DNA from: Sandaracinaceae bacterium | GTDB lineage: Bacteria > Myxococcota_A > Polyangia > Polyangiales > Houyiibacteriaceae | Assembly: GCA_020633075.1 (NCBI GenBank) | Contig: JACKEI010000001.1 | Coordinates: forward strand, 1,054,001-1,118,000 | Direction of reading: 5' to 3' | DNA length: 64,000 nt | Shown here: positions 56,548 through 64,000 of the stretch, in pieces | How positions within the stretch are numbered: the stretch's first letter is position 1 | How the letters are laid out: each line of letters begins with the position of its first letter | Position numbers and translations under genes: made by a program | The notes under the pieces: model-generated | The model's input: only the letters and a program-made list of their open reading frames with translations | The model's database searches: none | What the model was told of the DNA's origin: nothing

Positions 56548-57273
56548 GTGGCCCGCAGCGCGCGTCCACACGACCTGCCCGATGGCGACGCGAGCGTCGA
56601 CGCGCTGCCTGATGCGCTCCGGCAGGCTATCTCGCAGCACTGGACGCAGCGCGTGGTCTCCGAGCTGCAGGTCTCACGCACCTTCGCGCGGCTGGGCCCA
56701 TGGCTGCGGAGCCTGCGCGCGGATGCCACGGTGGTGGACATGGTCGAGCGGGCCGCCCACGAGGAGGTCCAGCACGCGGAGCTCTGCCTGCACCTCGCCG
56801 CCGTCTACGCAGGCGAGCGTCCACCCGCGCCGGAGGTCCCCTTCGAGATGCCCGTCTTCGGCTTCGAAGACGAGCGCCTGGAGGCGGCGGTGCACGTGGT
56901 GGGCCTCTGCTGCGTCAACGAGACCATCGCGACGGCCTACCTCGAGCGCTGCCTGGCGTTGGCGACGACGCCGCTAGCAAGGGCGGCCAACAGAGCACAC
57001 CTCCGTGAAGAGATCGACCACGCTCGCCTGGGGTGGGCGCATCTCGCGTCGTCGTCGCTCACCCCGGACCTCAGGAAGCAGCTCGCCGTCTGCTTGCCGC
57101 GCATCCTGGCTGCCAACGTGCCTCTCTGGGAGCAGCCCGACGCGCACCTGCCGGTCGACGGAGTGCCCGCCCACGGACTGCCGAGCCACGCCGACAGCGC
57201 AGAGACGATCCGCCACGCCGTGCGCGAGCTCGTGCTCCCGGGGTTTCGCCACGTCGGCATCGTGGCAGGCTGA
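56548..57273 (+). CDS. Ferritin-like diiron-type protein
   Basis: 241 residues, all-helical. Candidate metal ligands follow the ferritin-like four-helix pattern: AAHEEVQHAELCLHLA (E-x2-H) in one helix, CVNETIATAYLERC (E) in a third, and HLREEIDHARLGWAHL (E-x2-H) in the fourth. This matches di-iron carboxylate proteins, though which reaction (oxidase, hydroxylase or storage) cannot be said. GTG start at 56548; no ribosome site stands out, fitting coupling to the lipoprotein upstream. Confidence 0.72.
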   Translation: MARSARPHDLPDGDASVDALPDALRQAISQHWTQRVVSELQVSRTFARLGPWLRSLRADATVVDMVERAAHEEVQHAELCLHLAAVYAGERPPAPEVPFEMPVFGFEDERLEAAVHVVGLCCVNETIATAYLERCLALATTPLARAANRAHLREEIDHARLGWAHLASSSLTPDLRKQLAVCLPRILAANVPLWEQPDAHLPVDGVPAHGLPSHADSAETIRHAVRELVLPGFRHVGIVAG

Positions 57274-57460
57274 ACGGCGGGCGGAGTGAGACGCCGGACT
57301 GGGGTCTGTGGGCTGGGTGTCGACTCCCTCTGGCCTGCTGAAACCGACCGAGCGTGTCTTCGCTGGCCTGCGTCCGTAGGGCCCGGTCGCCGATGCCGAG
57401 CGACCACATCGTGCGCTCATTGACCGGGAAGGACTTGCTCCGATACCGTGCGAGGCCCCC

Positions 57461-58735
57461 ATGGACCCGCAGCCCACTCACGACAGCATCCCCAGTGTTG
57501 CCTCTGGTCCAGACGACTTCCTGTTTCATCTGTACCGCGGCAGCGAGATGCTGCTCAACGACCGGGTGGTCGAGGCCAAGGGCGAGCTGGAGAAGGCCCT
57601 GGGACTCCAGCCTCAGGACAGCAAGAGCCAAGACCTGCTCGCGGGCGTCTACTTCCGGCTGGGCCTCTATCCGCGTGCCATCGAGATCTGGCAGCAGCTG
57701 GTGCGCATCTTCCCGCGCGACCCCACGCTGCGCGTGAACCTCTCCCTGGCGCTGTTCAAGACCGGGCAGGCCGAAGACGCGCTGCAGCATGTCCACGAGG
57801 CCCTCCGCATCCAGCCGGACCACAGCAAGGCCTGGGGCTACATGGGCCTGATCCACTGGCGGCGGGGGCAGCTGGAGGAGGCGCGCGGCGCCTTCTTGCG
57901 CGGCGGCCAAGCGGCCATGGCGCGGCGCATGGAGGAGGAGCTGGAGCAGGCGTCGGGACGCGGCACCGGCGAGACGCGTGCGGCGCTCCCACGTCCCGAG
58001 GACGAGGCCGAGCTGGTCGGCAACCTGCGCGGCGCCCCCGTGGTCCCCGAGGACCTCGACGCCATCGCGGAGAAGCGTCGCGCCAACGCGGCACGTTCGT
58101 CTGTGCCTGACCGCCTCGACGAGTCGGCTGCCCCGGCGCCGCTCACGCCCCCCAGCCTGGATACCATCGTGCGGCGCTGGACGGCCACGTTCCCCACGGA
58201 CCACGGCATCGGGCTGGGCGCGCAGGGGGAGCTCTTGTTGCATGCGGAGCGGACCTTGTTCGTGCGCGAGCTGAGCCTGACGGCGGTGCGCGGCGCGCTC
58301 ACGTCCGAGCTGGTAGCCCGGCGGGTCCGAGGCGCGGAGGTGGAAGAGCCCCTCGGTGGCGACCGCCCCATCAGTCTCTGGCGTGGTCCCGTCAGCGCCG
58401 TCGCTCACCCCGCCGAAGGCGAGCGCTTCGTCGTCATGCAGCTGGGCGCCGAGCGCTTGTTCGTGCGCGAGGCGCTGCTGGTGGCCTTCGAAGAGACGCT
58501 CACCTTCGAGAGCGCGGTGTTGCCGTTGGGGGCCGCCAGCGGGGCCTTCACTCAGCTCAGTGGGGAAGGGCGCGTGGCGCTGCTGCTGCGGGCTCAGCCG
58601 ACGGGCGTGGCGGTGCAGGACGACGCGGTGCGCTTGGCTCCCGAGCGCCTGGTAGGGTGGACGGGTCGCCTCTTCCCGTCCGCCGAGGGCGAGCGCCTCG
58701 TGTTCCGAGGCGAGGGCGTGGTGCTGGTTCGCTGA
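57461..58735 (+). CDS. TPR protein with AIM24-like C-terminal domain
   Basis: 424 residues. The first 160 form about four TPR units (VVEAKGELEKALGLQPQDSK, YPRAIEIWQQLVRIFPRDPT, AEDALQHVHEALRIQPDHSK). A charged linker follows. The last 200 residues are beta-rich with ERLFVREALLVAFEETLTFE and GRVALLLRAQPTGVAVQDDA, which resembles the AIM24/TerD-like beta-helix family. Scaffolding role inferred; no enzyme motif. No signal peptide, so cytoplasmic. Confidence 0.75.
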   Translation: MDPQPTHDSIPSVASGPDDFLFHLYRGSEMLLNDRVVEAKGELEKALGLQPQDSKSQDLLAGVYFRLGLYPRAIEIWQQLVRIFPRDPTLRVNLSLALFKTGQAEDALQHVHEALRIQPDHSKAWGYMGLIHWRRGQLEEARGAFLRGGQAAMARRMEEELEQASGRGTGETRAALPRPEDEAELVGNLRGAPVVPEDLDAIAEKRRANAARSSVPDRLDESAAPAPLTPPSLDTIVRRWTATFPTDHGIGLGAQGELLLHAERTLFVRELSLTAVRGALTSELVARRVRGAEVEEPLGGDRPISLWRGPVSAVAHPAEGERFVVMQLGAERLFVREALLVAFEETLTFESAVLPLGAASGAFTQLSGEGRVALLLRAQPTGVAVQDDAVRLAPERLVGWTGRLFPSAEGERLVFRGEGVVLVR

Positions 58736-58805
58736 CCGCGTCCGATCCTGTGTTCGCCAAGCTGCGAGTCGGCTGCTAGGGTCGTCGCGCACGAGCCCGA
58801 AAACC

Positions 58806-59471
58806 ATGGCCAACGAAACGCGCGCCAAGAAGCCCAAGCTCCGGAGCAGCATCCGCGAGGACGCCATCAACGTCCCCAACCTGCTGACGATGGCGCGCGT
58901 GGTGATGATCCCGCTGGTGCTCTGGCTCATCGCGGACGGCACCCCGAGCGCCTGCTTCTGGGCGGCGATGGTCTACATGGTCACGGCCATCACGGACGCG
59001 CTCGACGGCTGGCTGGCCCGCAAGATGGGGCTCATCAGCATCCTCGGAAAGTTCCTGGACCCGCTGGCCGACAAGCTGCTGGTCATGGCGTCGCTGGTGT
59101 GGCTCTCGTACCTGGGGCGCCTGCCGCTGCCCGGGGTCATCGCCGTCATCATCATGGTGGGCCGCGAACTGGGGGTCACCGCGCTGCGCACCATCGCCCT
59201 GAGCGAGGGCGTCGTCATGGCGGCCGGGCAGGGGGGCAAGGAGAAGACGGCGCTGCAGATGGTCGCCATCCTCCTGCTCATCGTCTACCACCCGTACGAG
59301 ATCAACTTCGGCTTCACGCGCATGTGGGTGGACATGGGGCAGGTGGGCTTGGCCATGCTCTACCTCAGCTTGTTCTTCGCCATCACCAGCGCTGGCGAGT
59401 ACATCAAGCTCTTCGTCGAGGCCGTGGAAGCCAAAGAGCAGCGCCTCTCGGAGCTGGACGAAGACGCGTGA
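58806..59471 (+). CDS. pgsA: CDP-diacylglycerol-glycerol-3-phosphate 3-phosphatidyltransferase
   Basis: Makes phosphatidylglycerophosphate, precursor of phosphatidylglycerol and cardiolipin. 221 residues, several helices. The CDP-alcohol phosphotransferase signature D-G-x2-A-R-x8-G-x3-D-x3-D is complete: DALDGWLARKMGLISILG, then KFLDPLADK. NVPNLLTMARVVMIPLVL precedes it, as in PgsA. Integral membrane. Confidence 0.92.
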   Translation: MANETRAKKPKLRSSIREDAINVPNLLTMARVVMIPLVLWLIADGTPSACFWAAMVYMVTAITDALDGWLARKMGLISILGKFLDPLADKLLVMASLVWLSYLGRLPLPGVIAVIIMVGRELGVTALRTIALSEGVVMAAGQGGKEKTALQMVAILLLIVYHPYEINFGFTRMWVDMGQVGLAMLYLSLFFAITSAGEYIKLFVEAVEAKEQRLSELDEDA

Positions 59472-59478
59472 TGCTTTG

Positions 59479-59503
59479 GCCGGGCGGTGTGCAGCCACCC
59501 GGC
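59479..59503. terminator. Hairpin between convergent pgsA and the molybdopterin oxidoreductase gene
   Basis: GCCGGGCGG pairs with CCACCCGGC (one C-A mismatch) around TGTGCAG. Lies 8 bases after the pgsA stop and 8 before the opposite stop, so it may serve both. No T-tract. Confidence 0.5.
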
Positions 59504-59510
59504 GCGACGC

Positions 59511-61739
59511 TCAGAGCTGCGCGGCCTGGAAGCGGTCCTCCGGCAGGCCGCTCCAGCTCTCGGTGTCTTGCGGCCCCGCGGCCTTGCGGACGTCCACGAC
59601 GAAGCCCGTGAGATGCGCCATACCGGAGACCTGCTCCAGCTGATCGGCGCCGTCTGCGGCCAGCACGTTCACGTTCACCCCGCGCGTGCGGCTGGCCACC
59701 GACATGCCCGTCGCGTGCTGGTGCCCCCAGCCGTGCGGCAGCGCGCACACGCCGGGTAGCAGCTCCGCCAGCAGCTGCATGGGCACGCGCACGGCGGCCG
59801 TCTTGGTGCGGACGTCCACCACGTCCCCGGCTTCGAGCCCACGCGCGGCGGCGTCGTCGGGGTGCATGTAGAGGTAGTTGGTGCCGCCCTCGATGAAGTC
59901 CTCGATGTTGTGCGTCCAGCTGTTGTGCGTGGTGATGGCCCGCTTGGTGATGAGCTTGAGCTGGTCGCGCTGCGCGTACTCGCGCTCGAACGAGGCATCT
60001 AGCTTCTTGGCCTCGGCCAGCAGCACAGGCGGCGCGAGGTCCATGCGCGCGTCCGGGTGGATGACGCGCTTGCCCAAGAACGAGCCGGGCTCGTGCTCCT
60101 CACGCTCGCGCCCGTGGGTCTTCTTCAGCAGCGACTTGAAGCTGCCCTCGCGCGTGGTGCGCAAGAGCAGATCCAGGATGCCTTCCTGGGGGATCGCCGG
60201 CTGGGTGTCGGGGTGCTTGCGCTGCTGGTAGCGAATGGACGCCTCGAGCAGCTTCTGCAGCGGCTTGCCGCGGAAGAGGCTCACGCCCGACGCCTGGGCC
60301 AGCTGCGTGTAGATGGTGGCCTCGTCGCGCTGCTCTCCCTCGGGCGGCAGCACCGCGCGCGTGGCTTGCAAGTACGGACGCGACTGCATGCCCAGCAGGA
60401 GCGGAAACACGAAGGGCAGGTCCGGGCGCTGCAGTGGGGACGTGCAAGGCAGCACGTAGTGGGCCAGGTGCGCGGTCTCGCTCATCTGGATGTCCAGACA
60501 CACCAGCAGCTCGAGCTTGGTGAAGGCGTCGCGCAGCCGGTTGGCGTTGCTCATGGTGATCAAGGGGTTGCCGCCCGTCACGAACAGCGCCCGCACCTGC
60601 CGGTCTCCCGGCGTCAGGATCTCGTCGGCCAGGACGCCGCCAGGGAGCGCGTCGTTCACGGCCTCGAACCCACCGATGCGCCCCTTGTGACCGCTGAGCA
60701 GCATGCCGGTGCGTTTGCCGAACGCGGCGAAGTCGAACACGCCCTTGCCGACCAGCGTGCCGCCCGCGCTGTCCAGGTTCCCGCTGATGGCGTTGATGGC
60801 CTCTTGGAGCCAGAACGCGAGCGAGCCGTGGGTGCCCATGTTCACGCCCGTCGAGCAGTAGAGCGCCGCGCCCTTGGCTGTGCGATAGGCGGTCACCATC
60901 TCCCGCAGCTTGGCGGCGGGCACGTGCGTCACGGTCTCGGTGCGCTCCGGCGTCCACTCGCGCGCCAGCGCCTCGAGCTTGTCGAAGCGCTTCATGAAGC
61001 GCGCCACGCGGCTGTGGTCGACGCCCCCCTGGGCCAAGAGCTCGTTCAGGAACGACAGGTAGAAGAAGACGTCCGTGTTGGGGCGGATGCCCACGTACTC
61101 GCCCGCCACGCGCGCGGTCTCGGTGCGTCGCGGGTCCACCACGTACAGCTTGGCGCCGCGGGCTTCCATGGCGCGCAGGCGCTTGATGGGGTTGCTCACC
61201 TGTAGGAACGACCACTTGGAGATGGCGGGGTTGGCGCCGACGATGATCAGGCACTCGGTGCGGTCGATGTCCGGGAAGCTCAGGCTGAAGGGGAACCCGT
61301 ACAGCTCCTTGCTGACCGCGAACTTGTTGGCGCAGTCCTGCGTGGCGGACGCGTACAGGCTGCCGGAGCCGACTCCCTGCATGAAGCCGGCAGCGAACAC
61401 GGGGTGCAGCACGCCGAAGCCGGCGGCCGTGCCCACGTACATGGCGATGCTGTCCGGGTGGATGCCGCGCAGCTGCTGGACCTTCTGGCCGATCTCGCTG
61501 AGGGCTTGCTCCCACGAGATGCGCACGAACTTTCCACCGACGCGCTTGAGCGGGTACTTCAGGCGGTCCGGTGAGTCGTACATCTTGTGCTGCTTGAGGC
61601 CCTTGACGCAGCCGTAGCCATCGGTGGCAACGTGGTCTTTGTCCGGACGGATCTGCACGATGCGGCCTCCGTCGGTGGTGACCTCGAGGCCACAGAGGGA
61701 CTCACAGATACGGCAAAAAGTGTGGTGGGTCTCGGTCAT
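59511..61739 (-). CDS. Stand-alone molybdopterin oxidoreductase
   Basis: 742 residues of the DMSO-reductase family. N-terminal 4Fe-4S site: Cys9, Cys12, Cys16 and Cys44 (FCRICESLCG and GYGCVKG). Likely metal ligand Cys136 in SATQDCANKFAVSKE. Pterin-binding segments include VVDPRRTETARVAGEYVGIR and the C-terminal NYLYMHPDDAAARGLEAGDV. No twin-arginine signal, so cytoplasmic. No adjacent electron-transfer or membrane subunit, so it may be a soluble reductase or dehydrogenase of unknown substrate. HMG-CoA lyase is 81 bases upstream on the same strand. Confidence 0.88.
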   Translation of the reverse strand: MTETHHTFCRICESLCGLEVTTDGGRIVQIRPDKDHVATDGYGCVKGLKQHKMYDSPDRLKYPLKRVGGKFVRISWEQALSEIGQKVQQLRGIHPDSIAMYVGTAAGFGVLHPVFAAGFMQGVGSGSLYASATQDCANKFAVSKELYGFPFSLSFPDIDRTECLIIVGANPAISKWSFLQVSNPIKRLRAMEARGAKLYVVDPRRTETARVAGEYVGIRPNTDVFFYLSFLNELLAQGGVDHSRVARFMKRFDKLEALAREWTPERTETVTHVPAAKLREMVTAYRTAKGAALYCSTGVNMGTHGSLAFWLQEAINAISGNLDSAGGTLVGKGVFDFAAFGKRTGMLLSGHKGRIGGFEAVNDALPGGVLADEILTPGDRQVRALFVTGGNPLITMSNANRLRDAFTKLELLVCLDIQMSETAHLAHYVLPCTSPLQRPDLPFVFPLLLGMQSRPYLQATRAVLPPEGEQRDEATIYTQLAQASGVSLFRGKPLQKLLEASIRYQQRKHPDTQPAIPQEGILDLLLRTTREGSFKSLLKKTHGREREEHEPGSFLGKRVIHPDARMDLAPPVLLAEAKKLDASFEREYAQRDQLKLITKRAITTHNSWTHNIEDFIEGGTNYLYMHPDDAAARGLEAGDVVDVRTKTAAVRVPMQLLAELLPGVCALPHGWGHQHATGMSVASRTRGVNVNVLAADGADQLEQVSGMAHLTGFVVDVRKAAGPQDTESWSGLPEDRFQAAQL

Positions 61740-61820
61740 GGGGGGATGTCCGGGGGGGGCTAGGGGAGGGGGCGGGCCGGCCGCGAGCTGGAACGCGAAC
61801 TCGGCGCCGATGAGCGTGCG

Positions 61821-62741
61821 TCAGTGCGCGAGTGAGCGGATGCCTGCCTTGTGCACCTTACCAGGCAATTCGCGGCCCACGATGGCTTCTGCGACCTGCC
61901 CGGCGCGCCAGATCTTCTCGAGGTCCAGCCCCGTGTCGACGCCCATGCCCGCCAGTGTGTAGGCCAGGTCCTCCGTGGCGAGGTTGCCCGCGGCACCCGG
62001 GGCGTAGGGGCAGCCGCCCAACCCGCCGACCGAGGAGTCGTAGGTGGTGATCCCCATCTCGAGCCCCACCAACACGTTCGCGAGGGCCGTGCCGCGCGTG
62101 TCGTGCAGGTGGAGCGCGATCTTCTCGGCAGGGATCTCACGCAGGAAGACCTCCAAGATGCGCCGCGTCTGGAGCGGCGTGCCGACTCCGATGGTGTCCC
62201 CCAGTGACACCTGATAGCAGCCGCGGGAGAGGAGCTCGTGGGCGATGCGCAGCGCCGCCTCGGGGTCCACGGCGCCCTCGTACGGGCAGCCCCACACGGT
62301 GGACACGTAGCCGCGCACTTGCATGCCGGCGCGCCGAGCCGGCGCGATGACGTCGTCGAAGGCCAGCAGCGTCGCCGCGACGCTCTTGTTCACGTTCTTC
62401 CGGTTGTGCGTCTCGCTGGCGCTCAGGAACACGGCGGCTTCGTCGATGCCGCCTGCGAGGGCCCGGTCGAGCCCGCGGGCGTTGGGCACCAGCGCCGAGA
62501 AGCACACGCCCTCGGGCTTCTCCACCATGCGGCAGACCTGGTCGGCGTCCGCCATCTGCGGCACCCACTTGGCGGAGACGAAGCTGGTGACCTCGATGCG
62601 CTTCAGTCCCGCCTCGATCAAGGCCTCGATCAAGCGCACTTTGGCGTGCGTGGCGACCTGCGCGCTCTCGTTCTGGAGCCCGTCGCGGGGGGAGACCTCG
62701 TAGATGGACACGCTGGGGGGGAGGGCGTCGAAGATGGCCAT
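61821..62741 (-). CDS. mvaB: Hydroxymethylglutaryl-CoA lyase
   Basis: Cleaves HMG-CoA to acetyl-CoA and acetoacetate, the last step of leucine breakdown. 306 residues, TIM barrel. EVSPRDGLQNES binds metal near residue 15; the signature VGGLGGCPYAPGAAGNLATE carries the catalytic Cys. TVWGCPYEGAVDP and LHLHDTRGTALANVLVGLEM are also present. Cytoplasmic. Confidence 0.95.
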   Translation of the reverse strand: MAIFDALPPSVSIYEVSPRDGLQNESAQVATHAKVRLIEALIEAGLKRIEVTSFVSAKWVPQMADADQVCRMVEKPEGVCFSALVPNARGLDRALAGGIDEAAVFLSASETHNRKNVNKSVAATLLAFDDVIAPARRAGMQVRGYVSTVWGCPYEGAVDPEAALRIAHELLSRGCYQVSLGDTIGVGTPLQTRRILEVFLREIPAEKIALHLHDTRGTALANVLVGLEMGITTYDSSVGGLGGCPYAPGAAGNLATEDLAYTLAGMGVDTGLDLEKIWRAGQVAEAIVGRELPGKVHKAGIRSLAH

Positions 62742-62802
62742 GCCGCCAATGTCGCGTCATTTGGTTCATTCCGCAAAGCGTCGTGTGCTAGAAACGGCCC
62801 CC

Positions 62803-63516
62803 ATGGGACCCCTCGCCGCATTTCTCTTCGCTACGCCCGTCTTCGGACTCTCGCTATCGCTCGACCCGAGCTACCTGACGACGTCGCAGAACGCGGCCTT
62901 CAGCGTCACGCAAGCGGACGTGGACCTCGCGCTCTCGTCGGACGCGCTCCTCGACACCGAAGACGCCGCGCCGCGCAGCAGCATGGCGGACGACATCGCG
63001 CGCAGGCGGCGCCTCGGGCGCATCCACCGCGGCTTCGGCATCGCCACGTGGGGCGCCATGACGGCGGCCACCGTGTTCGGCATCATCCAGTTCCGGAACC
63101 TCTACGGCGCCTGGTCGCCGCTGTCGGACACGCCGTGCGTGCGTGGCACCGCCACGTTCGGGCAGGACGCCTGCTCTGGCCTGCCGGCTCCGCACCTCGC
63201 CACCGTCATCGTCGCGTCGGCGCTGTACTACACCACCTTCGGCCTCAGCTACGCCATGCCGGACCCGCTGCACGTGGACCAAGGGGACGGTCAGTACGCC
63301 CGCCGCCTCCGTACGCACAAGCGCCTGCGTTGGGTGCACTTCGCCGGCATGGCGGCCCAGATCCTGCTCGGCATGGTCGCCGCCAACTCGGAGGCCTTCG
63401 GGCTCAGCCGCGCCGAGAACTACCGTGCGCTGCAGGCCATCAGCACCTTGCATCTCGCCATCGGGCTCACCACCTGGGGAACCCTCACGTATGCCGGCGC
63501 GCTGATGGTACGTTGA
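62803..63516 (+). CDS. Four-helix membrane protein with conserved histidines, possibly haem-binding
   Basis: 237 residues from ATG 62803. A signal-like start is followed by a short acidic linker and four helices. Histidines head the helices: IHRGFGIATWGAMTAATVFG, HLATVIVASALYYTTFGLSY, KRLRWVHFAGMAAQILLGMV and LHLAIGLTTWGTLTYAGALM. The spacing is reminiscent of cytochrome b561-type bundles, but no family is certain. Two Cys (CVRGTATFGQDAC) face the periplasm. Followed after three bases by the DUF962 gene. Confidence 0.65.
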   Translation: MGPLAAFLFATPVFGLSLSLDPSYLTTSQNAAFSVTQADVDLALSSDALLDTEDAAPRSSMADDIARRRRLGRIHRGFGIATWGAMTAATVFGIIQFRNLYGAWSPLSDTPCVRGTATFGQDACSGLPAPHLATVIVASALYYTTFGLSYAMPDPLHVDQGDGQYARRLRTHKRLRWVHFAGMAAQILLGMVAANSEAFGLSRAENYRALQAISTLHLAIGLTTWGTLTYAGALMVR

Positions 63517-63519
63517 GCC

Positions 63520-64000
63520 ATGGCCAACAGACCCCAAAGCCTCGACGAGTTCTGGCCCTACTACCTCTCCGAGCACCGCTCGGCGACCTCGCGCCGCCTA
63601 CACTTCGTGGGCACCGGTGGCTTCATGGCCGCGATGGGACTCAGCGCCGCCATGAACCCGGTCAAGTTCCCGCTCGCCTTGGCTGCGGCGGTGGCCATTG
63701 GCAAGCACGGGCTCGAGGCCGAGCGCGAACAGCGTCCGCTCAAGCACGTGGCGGCCATGCTGCTGCTGCCCACGCTGGCCGCCCCGCTCACGTTCCCTGC
63801 GGGCGTGGTGTTCGCCTACGGTTGTGCCTGGTACGGCCACTTCAAGGTGGAGCACAACCGTCCGGCCACCTTCGAGTACCCGCTCATGTCGGCCGTCAGC
63901 GACTTTCGCATGTGGGGTCACATGGCCCTCGGGCGCCTCTGGTCGGGTGACCCTCTCGAGGAGCTGAACCTCGAAGAGCCCCTGCTGAACCCAGCGGAGT
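63520..64000 (+). CDS. DUF962/Mpo1-like protein, 3' end outside the window
   Basis: The frame is open from the ATG at 63520 to the last base, 160 codons with no stop. It starts MANRPQSLDEFWPYYLSEHR, with RRLHFVGTGGFMAAMGLSAA, two or three hydrophobic segments and WYGHFKVEHNRPATFEYPLM near residue 107. These HxxG and GHFxxExNxPA phrases mark DUF962, whose yeast member Mpo1 is an Fe(II)-dependent dioxygenase of fatty-acid alpha-oxidation. His residues in these phrases would hold iron. Coupled to the upstream membrane protein. Confidence 0.85.
   Translation, partial: MANRPQSLDEFWPYYLSEHRSATSRRLHFVGTGGFMAAMGLSAAMNPVKFPLALAAAVAIGKHGLEAEREQRPLKHVAAMLLLPTLAAPLTFPAGVVFAYGCAWYGHFKVEHNRPATFEYPLMSAVSDFRMWGHMALGRLWSGDPLEELNLEEPLLNPAE

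Overview
The window is a GC-rich stretch of bacterial chromosome, densely coded on both strands, with no rRNA, tRNA, CRISPR array or insertion sequence that I could recognise. The gene content points to a deltaproteobacterial/myxobacterial lineage (Myxococcota, Polyangia-like). The evidence is a Ser/Thr kinase with a DUF4388-like tail, many low-complexity lipoproteins, a sigma-54 activator, and a long operon for alternative complex III plus a caa3-type oxidase. The lineage is an inference from content, not from a marker gene.

Layout. 1-4.6 kb: end of a membrane diguanylate cyclase, an orphan RtcR-type sigma-54 activator, a secreted trypsin-like protease, and a small tail-anchored protein. The small gene has a near-consensus sigma-54 promoter with three palindromic TGTGAYACA boxes upstream. 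4.6-7.9 kb: an NAD-dependent epimerase, a membrane-anchored unknown, and a split YeeE/YedE sulfur transporter with a small Cys protein. 7.9-10 kb: sucCD. 10-18 kb: patatin lipase, several lipoproteins, and the NAD(P)HX repair enzyme. 18-24 kb: an ECF sigma factor, a rhodanese-MoeB fusion, and a three-gene lipid-type operon (flavin oxidoreductase, epoxide-hydrolase-like protein, acyltransferase). 23.6-29.8 kb: a YfiR-like protein and hybrid histidine kinase divergent from a TonB-dependent receptor. 29.9-34.2 kb: serA-hisZ-purA. 34.4-37.6 kb: the Ser/Thr kinase and a small anchored protein.

37.7-52.3 kb is one respiratory operon of 13 tightly packed genes: actABCDEF (quinol:electron carrier oxidoreductase), an Ala-rich membrane protein, a SCO copper chaperone, cytochrome oxidase subunits II (fused to cytochrome c), I, III and IV, and a lipoprotein. 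Together they would move electrons from quinol through ActA/ActE haems to the haem c and CuA of subunit II and then to oxygen. Subunit I has the YSHPAVY motif of A2-type oxidases. Subunit II has a 14-residue insertion inside its CuA loop.

52.4-64 kb: a PAP2-family membrane enzyme, a flippase-like protein, membrane and lipoprotein unknowns, a ferritin-like protein, a TPR/AIM24-like protein, pgsA, a stand-alone molybdopterin oxidoreductase, HMG-CoA lyase, a four-helix membrane protein and a DUF962 protein cut by the window end.

The best candidate for something undescribed is the 1.2-4.2 kb block: an RtcR without rtcBA nearby, and about 1.2 kb away a sigma-54-type promoter with enhancer-like boxes driving a tiny membrane protein. 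The link between the two is inference.
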